Origin: Agitococcus sp.
Lineage (GTDB): Bacteria; Pseudomonadota; Gammaproteobacteria; Pseudomonadales; Moraxellaceae
NCBI GenBank assembly: GCA_030646715.1
Contig: JAUSLJ010000048.1
Coordinates: forward strand, 17,395-81,394
Length of the DNA: 64,000 nucleotides
Reading direction: 5' to 3'
Position 1 is the first letter of the stretch. Every line of letters begins with the position of its first letter. The notes below the pieces were generated by a model. That model was not told the origin of the DNA. It was given only the letters and a program-made list of their open reading frames with translations, and ran no database searches. Positions 49,171-57,389 of this stretch are shown in pieces. The translations under genes were made by a program, and so were the position numbers.

Positions 49171-50379
49171 TTATTCAATCTGTAAAAAAGACTGTTCCAG
49201 CATTCTAATATCAAGCGCGCTGACGTTGTGTTGCTCGTAAACAATTCGCCAGTCGGCCAATACATTGATCTGCCTGTCGATCTCTGCAATGGCTTGTTCT
49301 TTGGTTAGTAAAAACCGCTTGGCTTGAGAGATTAAATTGGAGCGTTTGGCTATACGTCCCTCATCGCCTAGACCTAATGAATGGACATGGCTAGAGCGTG
49401 GTTGTGGTGAAATGTCAAAAGCGGGAGCTAACAGATAATCATTATTTTCTCTGTTTTTCAGAAATCCGTGGTTTCGTGCATGGTCATCTGTGTTACCAAT
49501 GAGAGCATTAAATACCATGCGGCGATATATTTCGGGTGCTATCTGGCGTGGGTCTGCACACATTCTTCGGCTTAAATCAGCCACTTGCCCGTAACTATAG
49601 GTTGTTTTGCTATGATCTTCGCGGATACGGCCAGCATTGAGCAGACTATGGACACTGATGTAATGCCGCCGTCCTAGCGCGTCACGATCAAAGCGTTCGA
49701 TCAACAGTACCGAATGGCCATTGATGTCATGGAGCTGCATCGCAGGTGGGGTGATGCCAACGCTAACCGCTAACTCACGAGTCGCAAACTCTATCTTGAC
49801 GACATCTATGATGTCAGTTTTTCTATTTAACTTGGCAATCCACTCTTTTCCTTCATGGGACACCACTATTTTGGGTTTAGCTCCCCCCATACTGGATCCG
49901 TACTCCAGCAACCGCGTCCACTCTTCTGGATGATTGCTCAGATCAAGCGGTATGCCTGCTTCAATGGTATCTGCAATCTGAATAAAAGTAGCGACTTCGC
50001 TGAAGTCAGGTGGTGTACCGAATGGTTTTATCTTATTGCGAGATGATGAAAAAGCCAGGCATCCTGCACCTCGACCACTACCGACCAGTAGCCATTCCAC
50101 TTCATTTGCAGGCTGTTGTTGATGATAAGCTACTTGGACTAGCCTCCCCCAACTATCAGGAGCTGAATCTGAAAGCACGCCAATAATGCCGTGTTGTGCA
50201 GGCGACTGGAATGTTGTGTCTATCAGGGGATAATTGATCGGATCTAAGGGATAAGCATCTTTTCGTGACAGCCAGCTTTGGCCGTAGACAAAATACCCTA
50301 CGCCATCTTGAATCGTATATTTACCGCAAATGCGTGGTTCATACTCATCGACGACGAACACGTAGCAACTAGAAATCAT
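49171..50379 (-). CDS. hipA: HipA-type serine/threonine kinase toxin
   Basis: About 402 residues with the HipA fold. Recognisable parts are the N-terminal HipA domain (GVGYFVYGQSWL), GSSMGGAKPKIVV (nucleotide loop), the catalytic segment NALIGNTDDHARNHGFL and the metal-binding AFDISPQ. HipA proteins phosphorylate aminoacyl-tRNA synthetases or related targets and cause dormancy. The ATG at 50379 overlaps the hipB stop by 11 bases. Convergent with copS, and the first gene right of the metal cargo. Confidence 0.9.
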   Translation of the reverse strand: MISSCYVFVVDEYEPRICGKYTIQDGVGYFVYGQSWLSRKDAYPLDPINYPLIDTTFQSPAQHGIIGVLSDSAPDSWGRLVQVAYHQQQPANEVEWLLVGSGRGAGCLAFSSSRNKIKPFGTPPDFSEVATFIQIADTIEAGIPLDLSNHPEEWTRLLEYGSSMGGAKPKIVVSHEGKEWIAKLNRKTDIIDVVKIEFATRELAVSVGITPPAMQLHDINGHSVLLIERFDRDALGRRHYISVHSLLNAGRIREDHSKTTYSYGQVADLSRRMCADPRQIAPEIYRRMVFNALIGNTDDHARNHGFLKNRENNDYLLAPAFDISPQPRSSHVHSLGLGDEGRIAKRSNLISQAKRFLLTKEQAIAEIDRQINVLADWRIVYEQHNVSALDIRMLEQSFLQIE

Positions 50380-50710
50380 TCTCAGACACCTGATCAATTT
50401 TAGTCAACCGTACTCGGCTTGGCTTAACAGACATTCTATTCCAAGGAGATTGCTCATAGTCAAAAGAGGCCGTTTTTGACAAACCATCCAACAGTCCAAG
50501 GACGGCAAGTACCGAAACATAGTTACCTATCATTACTGTTGGGTCGCCCTCTTCAACTTTGCGATAAGTGCTTAATGACAACATCGCTTGTGTTGCGACA
50601 TCCGCTTGACGCTTTGAGCGTCGGCGACGAGCTTCAGTAATATTTTGGCCAAGCTGCCGTAGCGTGTCTAAAGCATCTGGTGAGAGAAAGTCAGTGGCTG
50701 GTGATTTCAT
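50369..50710 (-). CDS. hipB: HipB-type XRE-family antitoxin
   Basis: A 113-residue protein with an XRE helix-turn-helix (LGQNITEARRRRSKRQADVA ... LSLSTYRKVEEGDP). It is upstream of and overlaps hipA, the normal antitoxin arrangement, and should bind HipA and its own promoter. The promoter region (50711-50770) is AT-rich. Confidence 0.88.
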   Translation of the reverse strand: MKSPATDFLSPDALDTLRQLGQNITEARRRRSKRQADVATQAMLSLSTYRKVEEGDPTVMIGNYVSVLAVLGLLDGLSKTASFDYEQSPWNRMSVKPSRVRLTKIDQVSENDF

Positions 50711-50801
50711 AAGTTATATATTAATCATTAATACACTTAAAGAGTAATATATTATTCAAATTAAGCAAGTATTCAATTCCGTAATTTGAGAGACTCTACC
50801 A

Positions 50802-50844
50802 TTTATTGACCGTTTCTATCGCGGAAATGCTTCACAGCAAAGAG
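50802..50844 (+). pseudogene. Short remnant of a histidine kinase gene
   Basis: In frame from 50802 the sequence reads FIDRFYRGNASQQR, matching [13 protein letters not shown] near the G-box of the copS gene (48977-49019), with about 80 percent base identity over some 45 bp. No open kinase gene remains around it. It suggests that a second copS-like gene or a duplicated 3' end once lay next to the fic gene. Confidence 0.6.
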
Positions 50845-50974
50845 CAGTTCTTAGTACCGTTACTTACCGTTATGAATGGGCGAGATTTTATTAGTTTATT
50901 TGCAAAAAACCATAATTTTATTTATTTTATTGATGGTATTATCTGTTTTTCGGGACAATATCGGTTTTATATAG

Positions 50975-52471
50975 ATGAATATTGGCTATTGCTGGCTCAA
51001 GGAACACTTTCAGCTACGGGACTACCCTTTGCCTGTGTCCTCTCAGTTGGGCAGCCGTATGGCCGTGCATGAAGAAAACGGCTTGACTATTCGTACCTTC
51101 ACCAGCCAATACATCCCCAAAGCAGACCCCATCGCGCACTTAGAGTTCGCGCTGAAATACGAAGGGGTTAATCTCCCCGTATTGTCTGCCACTTTCCGTG
51201 CTCTCGGTGCTGCTCCCATTGAAGCAGCATTGCGCCAAACACCCAGTGGCAAATATACGCGACTCATCGGCTTCTATTATGAGTTTTGCACAGGTGAAAC
51301 GCTAGACCCAACAATTGAAGTGGGCGGCAACTATGTGCCTGCATTGGAAGAAAGCGAGTATGTCACGCTGGCTGGCAAAAATAGCACACGTTGGCGAGTG
51401 CGTAACAACCTGCTTGGTTCTGCTGATTTTTGTCCGATGGTGCGCCAAAAACAAGGTATTCCCAGTGCCAATGACACATCATTGCAGCATGCTGTTAGTG
51501 TGATGGTCGCTGACTTGCCTTTAAGTTTACTGGAGCGTGCGGCGGATTATCTCTACTTACAAGAAACCAAATCGACCTATCACATAGAACGCGAAGAAAT
51601 GCCCAAGCTGGCACGAATGACACGTTTTCTTGGGCTACTACACTCTGGCGGCAGTGGTAGCTTGAATGAGTTGTTGAGTGAAGAAGGATTGGTTGAACGT
51701 CAACATCTGATTGTTGATCCTCGTTACGCCGAAACAGGATTTCGGGTGAGTCAAAATTATGTTGGTGAAACCCAGCATTATCGAGAAAAAGTTCATTATA
51801 TCTGCCCTCCCCCTGCACAGGTGTCGCAGTTGATGACGGGCTTACGACACATGGCGATAGAGTCCATCTCTCTACACCCTGTCATTCAAGCCGCTTTGGT
51901 TTCTTTTGCTTTTGTTTTTATCCATCCTTTTGAAGATGGCAATGGTCGCTTGCACCGTTTTTTGATTCACGACTTATTACATCGCCGTCACCTTGTCCCT
52001 CAAGGACTACTGCTCCCTGTGTCGGCAACCATGAGTAAAAATCTGCATGATTATGATCGGGCATTGGAAAGTTTTTCATGGTCATTGGTCAAAGGCTTAG
52101 CTCGTTTTGAGGTGGATGAAAATGGCGCATTATATTTTTTAAATGGCTCTGAGTTGGCGGATTACTATCGCTTTCCTGATATGACAGCGGTCGCTATTTA
52201 TCTGGCGGCGACGGTCAAACAAACGATTCAGCAAGACTTTGCCAAGGAATTACAGTTAATCCAATGTTTTGACCTAGCCCGTGAACAAATTCGCGATATC
52301 GTTGATATGCCAGATCGGCGTATGGATTTGCTATTACGTTATCTTTATCAGAATCGTGGCGTACTCGCTAACCGCAAGCGTGGCGATTTTGCCGAACTAA
52401 CTGACAGCGAGCTGGTGGATATTCAAAGTGTATTTCAGGAAGCCTTCCAAGAAATGCAGGATAGGCCATGA
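50975..52471 (+). CDS. Fic-domain protein
   Basis: A 498-residue protein with the Fic active site HPFEDGNGRLHR near residue 316. The N-terminal region (NIGYCWLKEHFQLRDYPLP) and the C-terminal part resemble large plasmid/island Fic proteins; a winged-helix end is likely. Fic enzymes usually transfer AMP to target proteins. No small antitoxin gene is adjacent, so inhibition may be internal. The ATG at 50975 matches the family start but has no visible SD. Confidence 0.88.
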   Translation: MNIGYCWLKEHFQLRDYPLPVSSQLGSRMAVHEENGLTIRTFTSQYIPKADPIAHLEFALKYEGVNLPVLSATFRALGAAPIEAALRQTPSGKYTRLIGFYYEFCTGETLDPTIEVGGNYVPALEESEYVTLAGKNSTRWRVRNNLLGSADFCPMVRQKQGIPSANDTSLQHAVSVMVADLPLSLLERAADYLYLQETKSTYHIEREEMPKLARMTRFLGLLHSGGSGSLNELLSEEGLVERQHLIVDPRYAETGFRVSQNYVGETQHYREKVHYICPPPAQVSQLMTGLRHMAIESISLHPVIQAALVSFAFVFIHPFEDGNGRLHRFLIHDLLHRRHLVPQGLLLPVSATMSKNLHDYDRALESFSWSLVKGLARFEVDENGALYFLNGSELADYYRFPDMTAVAIYLAATVKQTIQQDFAKELQLIQCFDLAREQIRDIVDMPDRRMDLLLRYLYQNRGVLANRKRGDFAELTDSELVDIQSVFQEAFQEMQDRP

Positions 52472-52511
52472 TGATGGGTGAGTTATTGTTGATAAAGGAC
52501 GCTGTCATTTT

Positions 52512-52814
52512 ATGACGACACAAAAACAAGAACAGCAAACATATCTAACACCCCACCCTAGAAAAAAGCCATTTTCTCTATCTGAGTGGTTGGCCAACAG
52601 TATTCAATCGACGATTAGTATGGCAGTTGAAGCTCATTTATTCTTTGTGATGATGGTTGGCTCGGCCTTTGTGGGGGCTATCGTTTGGTTTCTGCTTTTC
52701 ATCTTCCGTGTGGGATTTTACTTCCCATTAATGGTCGGTGTCGTTGTTGCTATCGCGATATTTCGCCTACTCCTTAATATAAAACGTCAAATCTTCCATG
52801 ACACAACGCCATAG
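52512..52814 (+). CDS. Hypothetical membrane protein, 100 residues
   Basis: Two long hydrophobic segments (LFFVMMVGSAFVGAIVWFLL; YFPLMVGVVVAIAIFRLLL) separated by a short loop, with a basic polar N-terminus. Family unknown. It follows fic and is closed by the terminator at 52817. Confidence 0.65.
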   Translation: MTTQKQEQQTYLTPHPRKKPFSLSEWLANSIQSTISMAVEAHLFFVMMVGSAFVGAIVWFLLFIFRVGFYFPLMVGVVVAIAIFRLLLNIKRQIFHDTTP

Positions 52815-52816
52815 AA

Positions 52817-52845
52817 AAAAGGTCTAGCATTAAGCCAGACCTTTT
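52817..52845. terminator. Bidirectional intrinsic terminator
   Basis: AAAAGGTCT (52817-52825) pairs with AGACCTTTT (52837-52845), with A and T tracts on either side. It lies between convergent genes ending at 52814 and 52862. The same type of element (AAAAAGG ... CCTTTTT) recurs at 58520-58549. Confidence 0.85.
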
Positions 52846-52861
52846 GGGTTAACTATACAAT

Positions 52862-53743
52862 TTAGGCGATTGCCCAAATACCTCGTTCAATGGCATAAAA
52901 ATCAGCGGAGTGCATCTGCAATACTTGCCTTACTTTGGCCTGCCAGTTTTCATTATGCTCAAGCCGACTCGGAGCTGCTTCGGCTACCTTGGCATAAAGT
53001 TGCCCTAGTGTACTTTTTCCGCCCAGTGACATTAACGCCAAACGGACAACAACACGCCAAGTATCCGTTAATCGTTTATGCTGTTGCTTGGCTAATACAG
53101 ATAAAACATTCACTTGAAGTTGTGTTGGTTTTTTCCATAGCACAATGTATTCATGCTGAATCAAGGGCAGTTTTTGGCGATAGGTCGTATTGCCGCTGGT
53201 AACATTATGCTGCGCTTTAATCACTACGGCCATCAACTCCTCCTTGGGCATTCGTGCAATCGCCTCAGCCATGTATGAAGTGTATGTGCCGCCTCTGCGC
53301 CAATCACCAAGGATAGTGCCATAGACACCACCTGATTTAGTGGCTTCTCGCTGGTTGAGTAACGCCAATTGCAACTTTTGGTGAAAGTCGTCGTCTGACT
53401 CACAACGCGAAAGGTCATCAGGATGAGCCTCACCCCAGACCTCACCACTGTAAATAATCATACCGCCATAAGGGGGATGACTAAGCACCAAATCAGCTTG
53501 CCTACCAACGTTATCTAGAATGCTATCGCGAAGAATGTTAAAACCCGAATGCAAGTCTAAGCCAACCGCCTCAATACCTAGCTCATGAGCGACCTCGATG
53601 CTTGTGCCAGAACCACACATCGGATCAACAAATAACTGCGGCCGTGTCCAAGAAAATATCTCCTGATAAATATAACCCGAACAGTTGCCTCGCCATGACG
53701 ATTTGCCCCATTTACCACGCTTGGGAAAAGATAGGATGCTCAT
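52862..53743 (-). CDS. DNA methyltransferase (orphan, N4/N6 type)
   Basis: A 293-residue protein with the SAM motif DPMCGSGTSIEVA near residue 41 and the catalytic motif LSHPPYGG near residue 88. The C-terminal ~60 residues (GKSTLGQLYAKVAEAAPSR ... IERGIWAI) look like a winged-helix DNA-binding region. No restriction enzyme is beside it, so it may protect the plasmid from host restriction. Start overlaps the upstream stop by ATGA. Confidence 0.85.
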   Translation of the reverse strand: MSILSFPKRGKWGKSSWRGNCSGYIYQEIFSWTRPQLFVDPMCGSGTSIEVAHELGIEAVGLDLHSGFNILRDSILDNVGRQADLVLSHPPYGGMIIYSGEVWGEAHPDDLSRCESDDDFHQKLQLALLNQREATKSGGVYGTILGDWRRGGTYTSYMAEAIARMPKEELMAVVIKAQHNVTSGNTTYRQKLPLIQHEYIVLWKKPTQLQVNVLSVLAKQQHKRLTDTWRVVVRLALMSLGGKSTLGQLYAKVAEAAPSRLEHNENWQAKVRQVLQMHSADFYAIERGIWAIA

Positions 53744-54036
53744 CTCTCTTCTCCCGTCGAGTAACCTTCAACAATACTCCATTCACCGTTTTCATCTGAA
53801 TGGAAAGACCAAAACACGCCTGCGCCTCTAATCTGCACGACAAGATATTGCTTATTGTCTCTGTTCTGATGGTCGATTAAAGTGAGATAGCGGCCACTGC
53901 TGACTTGCTGGATAAATAGATGTTGTGCATGAGCCAGGCATTCAAAATAAGCCCATAATTTTTTTGCTGAGTGAATGCTGATATGAAAACAAGCATCAAG
54001 CGTCAGTGGCACTAATTGCTGATAATCTAACGACAT
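53740..54036 (-). CDS. Hypothetical protein, 98 residues, behind leader L1
   Basis: MSLDYQQLVPLTLDACFHIS... contains a Trp/Tyr-rich beta pattern and no membrane segment; not recognised. TAGGAG eight bases upstream of the ATG supports this start, but the leader is open in frame back to a TTG at 54084, which would add 16 residues. Coupled to the methyltransferase gene by an ATGA overlap. Confidence 0.65.
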   Translation of the reverse strand: MSLDYQQLVPLTLDACFHISIHSAKKLWAYFECLAHAQHLFIQQVSSGRYLTLIDHQNRDNKQYLVVQIRGAGVFWSFHSDENGEWSIVEGYSTGEER

Positions 54037-54084
54037 AAAACGATCTCCTAGAGGTTGAAATTGCCCTCTGAGACCTGCGCTCAA
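54037..54084 (-). promoter_or_regulatory. Conserved SD-occluding leader L1
   Basis: Read on the minus strand: GGTCTC, A, GAGG, loop GCAATTTCAA, CCTC, TAG, GAGATC, then the ATG eight bases after the SD. GGTCTC pairs with GAGATC using one G-U pair, and GAGG with CCTC. The SD (AGGAG) is in the 3' arm. An upstream TTG frame (MSAGLRGQFQPLGDRF) is in frame with the gene. Confidence 0.75.
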
Positions 54085-54087
54085 TCG

Positions 54088-54378
54088 TTATGAATAATGT
54101 TGTATTGGAATATGATGACTCGGTTTTTCACCTGAGCTATTCTCATAAATTGCCGTCCGATAGCCCCTCTTCAAACGCAACTCTTCCATTTCTTTGAAAT
54201 ATTGATGCGCCTCTTCCCACGACTGAAAAACTAACACTCGACGTTGATGTTTTTTGGCACCCACCCGCCCCCATTCACAACACACCCGAAAAGGGTCAAA
54301 AAAGTCGGCTTCAAACCAAATCGCATAATAGCGATAACAGTTTTTATGGGGGTCTATTTTTGTCCAAGCTGAAATCAT
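54088..54378 (-). CDS. WGR-domain protein
   Basis: A 96-residue single-domain protein with the WGR signature (FRVCCEWGRVGAKKHQ, then FQSWEEAHQYFKEMEELRLK and RGYRTAIYE). WGR domains bind nucleic acids and occur in PARPs and bacterial stand-alone proteins. It opens the operon that continues with the 98-residue protein and the methyltransferase. Palindrome 1 (54450) lies upstream. Confidence 0.8.
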   Translation of the reverse strand: MISAWTKIDPHKNCYRYYAIWFEADFFDPFRVCCEWGRVGAKKHQRRVLVFQSWEEAHQYFKEMEELRLKRGYRTAIYENSSGEKPSHHIPIQHYS

Positions 54379-54449
54379 TTTTCATATCTCGCTATGTTAG
54401 TCCTTTAGAGGGTATAGCCGACATCAACAATAACTCGCAGGCAGTAAGT

Positions 54450-54467
54450 AATTTAGCATGCTAAATT
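54450..54467. promoter_or_regulatory. KorB-operator-like palindrome, copy 1
   Basis: AATTTAGCATGCTAAATT, a perfect 18-bp palindrome, 72 bases upstream of the WGR gene. The core TTTAGC-AT-GCTAAA is like the KorB operator of IncP plasmids (TTTAGC-S-GCTAAA) with the single central base replaced by AT. Confidence 0.8.
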
Positions 54468-54541
54468 AAACTGATACTTTTCATCTTTTTTAGCTAGATA
54501 CAAACCAAGAGCCAATATTTCCTCGAATCTTGTATCTACAT

Positions 54542-55480
54542 TTAAACGCCTCCGTCCTTCGAGGTCGCTCCCGTATTTACACTCATCGCTTTAATTAAAG
54601 CCATTTGCTCTTGCACTTGTTGACGCAAACCTTTCAACTCGCCTTGGCACTGCGCAGCCTCGCTGGAAGATTTAGCTGCTTCAGTCCGCACATTACCGAG
54701 TTCAACACCCAGACGCTGCTCGGCTTCTCGCGCATTAACACGCTCTCGTTCACGCTCGGACTCAGTTACGCTAATGTAGGATTCTTTTTCTGCTTTTTGT
54801 ACAGCGGCTTGCTCTTGTGCCTGTTGCAATACAACTTTGACAGCTATTGCTTCCTGATTTGCTATCTCCAGGAGCGTATTCAGTCTAGTCATTTCACCAG
54901 CAGCTTTTTGTTGTTCGGCGCGTGCCTCTGTGTGTACCCGCTCTAATTCTGCCTGTAAACCATCCGCCCGCTTCTCTATTTCCTGAGTTCGTGCTTCCGC
55001 CAACCCAAGCCGCTCTTGTTGTTGCACGAGTTGTTGAGCCTGTATCTGGATGGTCTGCTTCGTTTCAAGAAGCTCTTGAGTCAATTTTTCGGCTTCAGTC
55101 CGAGCCTGATCCATTTCTTGTGACAACAATTCAAACGCATTCGATTGCTCAGTAGATAGTTTCGTCAAATCTGATTTTTCAGCCTCAAATGCCGCCCGCG
55201 CCACTTCCAAGGCCTCATTGGCTTTACCTTGAGCAATCTTCCAGACATTTTGCCCTAGCTCGAATACCGCCAAATGCAGCGACTCAGGTAATGGCTCCAT
55301 TACCGATCGGACAACGGTACGCTGCTTCTGCCGCCATTCTTTCAATGCCTCAACCACATAATTCATGCCAGCACTGGATGCCTGACGCACCTGATCGACC
55401 GTCGGAAACTCATTAGTAGGTGACTCAGAAAAAAGGCGATCCGCAGCGGCGAAAATTCTGTCTTTGACTTCCTGATTCAT
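54542..55480 (-). CDS. kfrA: KfrA-type plasmid coiled-coil DNA-binding protein
   Basis: A 312-residue protein. The N-terminal ~115 residues are a KfrA_N-type helix-turn-helix domain (FPTVDQVRQASSAGMNYVVE ALKEWRQKQ); the rest is a long Glu/Gln/Ala-rich coiled coil. KfrA proteins bind their own promoter and support plasmid stability. The operator-like repeats at 55496-55527 directly precede the start. Confidence 0.9.
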   Translation of the reverse strand: MNQEVKDRIFAAADRLFSESPTNEFPTVDQVRQASSAGMNYVVEALKEWRQKQRTVVRSVMEPLPESLHLAVFELGQNVWKIAQGKANEALEVARAAFEAEKSDLTKLSTEQSNAFELLSQEMDQARTEAEKLTQELLETKQTIQIQAQQLVQQQERLGLAEARTQEIEKRADGLQAELERVHTEARAEQQKAAGEMTRLNTLLEIANQEAIAVKVVLQQAQEQAAVQKAEKESYISVTESERERERVNAREAEQRLGVELGNVRTEAAKSSSEAAQCQGELKGLRQQVQEQMALIKAMSVNTGATSKDGGV

Positions 55481-55495
55481 GATGGCACGCCTTAA

Positions 55496-55527
55496 TAGTA
55501 ATAATGGTGATTATATTATTATTACTA
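55496..55527. promoter_or_regulatory. Inverted repeat at the kfrA promoter, likely KfrA operator
   Basis: TAGTAATAAT (55496-55505) and ATTATTACTA (55518-55527) are exact inverse repeats separated by 12 bp, within a longer run of TTA/TAA-type repeats. Position 16 bases upstream of the kfrA start suits autorepression, as known for KfrA. Confidence 0.7.
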
Positions 55528-55617
55528 CTATTAGTAAAGTTTTAAGGTGGGATTTTTTGGAGCGTTACGATGTTCGATGTCAGCGGTGGCATGTACCCTC
55601 TGCCCCATTCCGCTTTG

Positions 55618-55666
55618 ATGAAAGTAGGTTCTCCTAGGGCAACTTTAATTAACTTAGGAAAACCAC
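55618..55666 (+). promoter_or_regulatory. Conserved SD-occluding leader L2
   Basis: GGTTCTCCTA (55627-55636) pairs with TAGGAAAACC (55655-55664) with a single mismatch. The SD AGGA lies in the 3' arm, seven bases before the ATG. Stem bases differ from the other leaders but pairing is kept. An upstream ATG at 55618 (MKVGSPRATLIN...) overlaps the gene start out of frame and ends at 55695. Confidence 0.7.
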
Positions 55667-55933
55667 ATGACTACTTCGACAATATCGGCTTTTGAAAATA
55701 TCTCTTATGGCAAGCAATTAGCTTTATTCATTATTGCTTGGCGTGAGATCAATGGTTCAGTCGCAATGATTGAGCTGGCAGAAAGGGTGTTTGCTGGAGA
55801 AAATATTGAGCCATCTTCAATTGCGCTTTTTGAGCAAGAGGCTCTGAGAATAAGGAACGAGGTTATCAAGCGGGAGCTAATGGAAAAGGTGATTGAGATT
55901 GCTGAAGCCAAGCTTCTTACACGTTGCGTATAG
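55667..55933 (+). CDS. Hypothetical protein, 88 residues, behind leader L2
   Basis: A mostly helical soluble protein (ALFIIAWREINGSVAMIELA; EALRIRNEVIKRELMEKVIE). Not recognised. Divergent from kfrA. Confidence 0.65.
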   Translation: MTTSTISAFENISYGKQLALFIIAWREINGSVAMIELAERVFAGENIEPSSIALFEQEALRIRNEVIKRELMEKVIEIAEAKLLTRCV

Positions 55934-55975
55934 GTTTGACGCAGTTTCAATTATTTAACAGGGCAGGAGGCTTTC

Positions 55976-56167
55976 ATGGCGATGATGACCGAATTTACTA
56001 TCTGTTGTTTGCCGAAAGTTGGACGGCCAATTTGGGAGCAAAAAACCGAAAAGGGCGTTTGTATCATTTTTACACCTAAGCATCTTCTATTTAGCTTCCT
56101 TGCTCGCTTCGCTCGCCAAAATACTTTTGCCGAGCCGATGAATAATGGCGGAGAGTTTACCATGTAA
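55976..56167 (+). CDS. Possible small protein, 63 residues
   Basis: GGAGG five bases before the ATG is a strong ribosome site. The frame encodes an aromatic/Cys-containing peptide (MAMMTEFTICCLPKVGRP). No family recognised, and a minus-strand frame covers the same span, so the call is tentative. Confidence 0.4.
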   Translation: MAMMTEFTICCLPKVGRPIWEQKTEKGVCIIFTPKHLLFSFLARFARQNTFAEPMNNGGEFTM

Positions 56168-56250
56168 CCATTCACTCAAAACCTCACAGGCAATGGCTTG
56201 TGGGGTTTTCTTTTCTGGCCAAAGCGTCAGAGCCAAGTGTAAAAAAAATC

Positions 56251-56268
56251 AATTTAGCATGCTAAATG
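56251..56268. promoter_or_regulatory. KorB-operator-like palindrome, copy 2
   Basis: AATTTAGCATGCTAAATG: the 14-bp core is intact and only the last base breaks the 18-bp palindrome. Lies 144 bases upstream of the gene at 56412. Confidence 0.8.
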
Positions 56269-56411
56269 AAATTCATCGTATTGCTTCTTTAGCACATGAA
56301 ACTTTTGATAGCGCCTAGTCATTATTTTTAAGCATTATTATGTCATGTTTTTAACACTAAAAACTTGATTGATTTGCGAGCACTGCATACTATAGAAAAA
56401 GAGGTGAGCGT

Positions 56412-57134
56412 ATGACGATTGCTGCGACTGTCGAAAGATCAGTATCCCAGTTTAAGCCTGGACAAATATTTACTTACGGTGATATTCCTGAATACCGTAA
56501 TGCAGGTGAGGCTGTGGTTAAAACCATGAGCCGATTAGTGGCTGCCAAAAAAATTGCGAAAGTGGGCAAAGGGCAGTTCTATATCCCACGGCAAGGCGTA
56601 TTTGGGCCTGTGCCAGTTGGTGATGCTGAGCGTTTAAAAACGTTGATGTACAAAGATGGTTATCAGGTTGGTTATGTCACAGGTGCGGCACTCTTCAACA
56701 AGCTAGGCCTAAGCACGCAACAACCAAAAACAATTGAAGTTGCATCAATGGCTAGTCGGCAAAAGAAAAATTTTGGCTCTATTCGTGTACGGTTAGTGGC
56801 TGCAACAGCCCCTGTGCAGGACAATGTTCCATTGTTAGAGTTATTGGATGCACTCAAGAGCTGTAAAAAAATATCAGATGCATCTGTAGATGATGTGCTT
56901 CTGTTATTAGGAAAAAAACTCAAAAGCTTGGAAATGACTGATATAGAAAAAATTCAGAAACTAGCCATTGATTATTATCCAGCATCAACCAATGCAGTAC
57001 TAGGTACTTTATTGAGTCGCAATCAACAGCGTATTTTGCCAGAGTTGAGAAATAGTCTTAATCCTACCAGCCGCTATAAGCTCGGGCTTTCGTCGCAGCG
57101 TTGGCCACAAGCAAGAGAATGGTTTATTCGATAA
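56412..57134 (+). CDS. DUF6088 / AbiEi-like antitoxin-type protein
   Basis: A 240-residue protein with an N-terminal winged helix (FKPGQIFTYGDIPEYRNAGE AVVKTMSRLVAAKKIAKVGKG) and a body resembling DUF6088/AbiEi proteins, which repress abiE-type operons. The nucleotidyltransferase toxin (AbiEii) normally beside it is not present. Either an orphan antitoxin or a regulator with another role. GAGG SD eight bases upstream. Confidence 0.75.
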   Translation: MTIAATVERSVSQFKPGQIFTYGDIPEYRNAGEAVVKTMSRLVAAKKIAKVGKGQFYIPRQGVFGPVPVGDAERLKTLMYKDGYQVGYVTGAALFNKLGLSTQQPKTIEVASMASRQKKNFGSIRVRLVAATAPVQDNVPLLELLDALKSCKKISDASVDDVLLLLGKKLKSLEMTDIEKIQKLAIDYYPASTNAVLGTLLSRNQQRILPELRNSLNPTSRYKLGLSSQRWPQAREWFIR

Positions 57135-57203
57135 AGCTTCAGTTTGAACAATACCGCGTTTAGAAACAAAAGCTTTCCCTTATATAGCGTGCAGATGACT
57201 AAT

Positions 57204-57221
57204 AATTTAGCATGCTAAATT
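57204..57221. promoter_or_regulatory. KorB-operator-like palindrome, copy 3
   Basis: AATTTAGCATGCTAAATT, perfect, in the gap between the DUF6088 gene and the leader of the gene at 57390. Nothing else is evident in this 255-bp gap apart from leader L3. Confidence 0.8.
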
Positions 57222-57338
57222 GAATAGATGTTTTTTCTGCCTTCTTACAAATCAAAAGCCATTACTACCCACCCAAACTAACACCCACTTAAAACCACCA
57301 TATCCAATTAGCGGAATTATCAATACGTTAAATCTTAT

Positions 57339-57389
57339 ATGCCGATAGCAGGCTTCTGATAGCAATTTCAATCTAATCAGGAGCCAATT
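57339..57389 (+). promoter_or_regulatory. Conserved SD-occluding leader L3
   Basis: GGCTTCTGAT (57351-57360) pairs with ATCAGGAGCC (57376-57385) through ten pairs including one G-U. The SD AGGAG lies in the 3' arm and the loop contains GCAATTTCAA. A short upstream frame, MPIAGF and stop, runs 57339-57359. Confidence 0.8.

Noticed and set aside
55951..56175. Minus-strand open frame opposite the small gene at 55976
   Set aside because: No SD and no recognisable domain; the plus-strand frame has a strong GGAGG site. Both remain uncertain.
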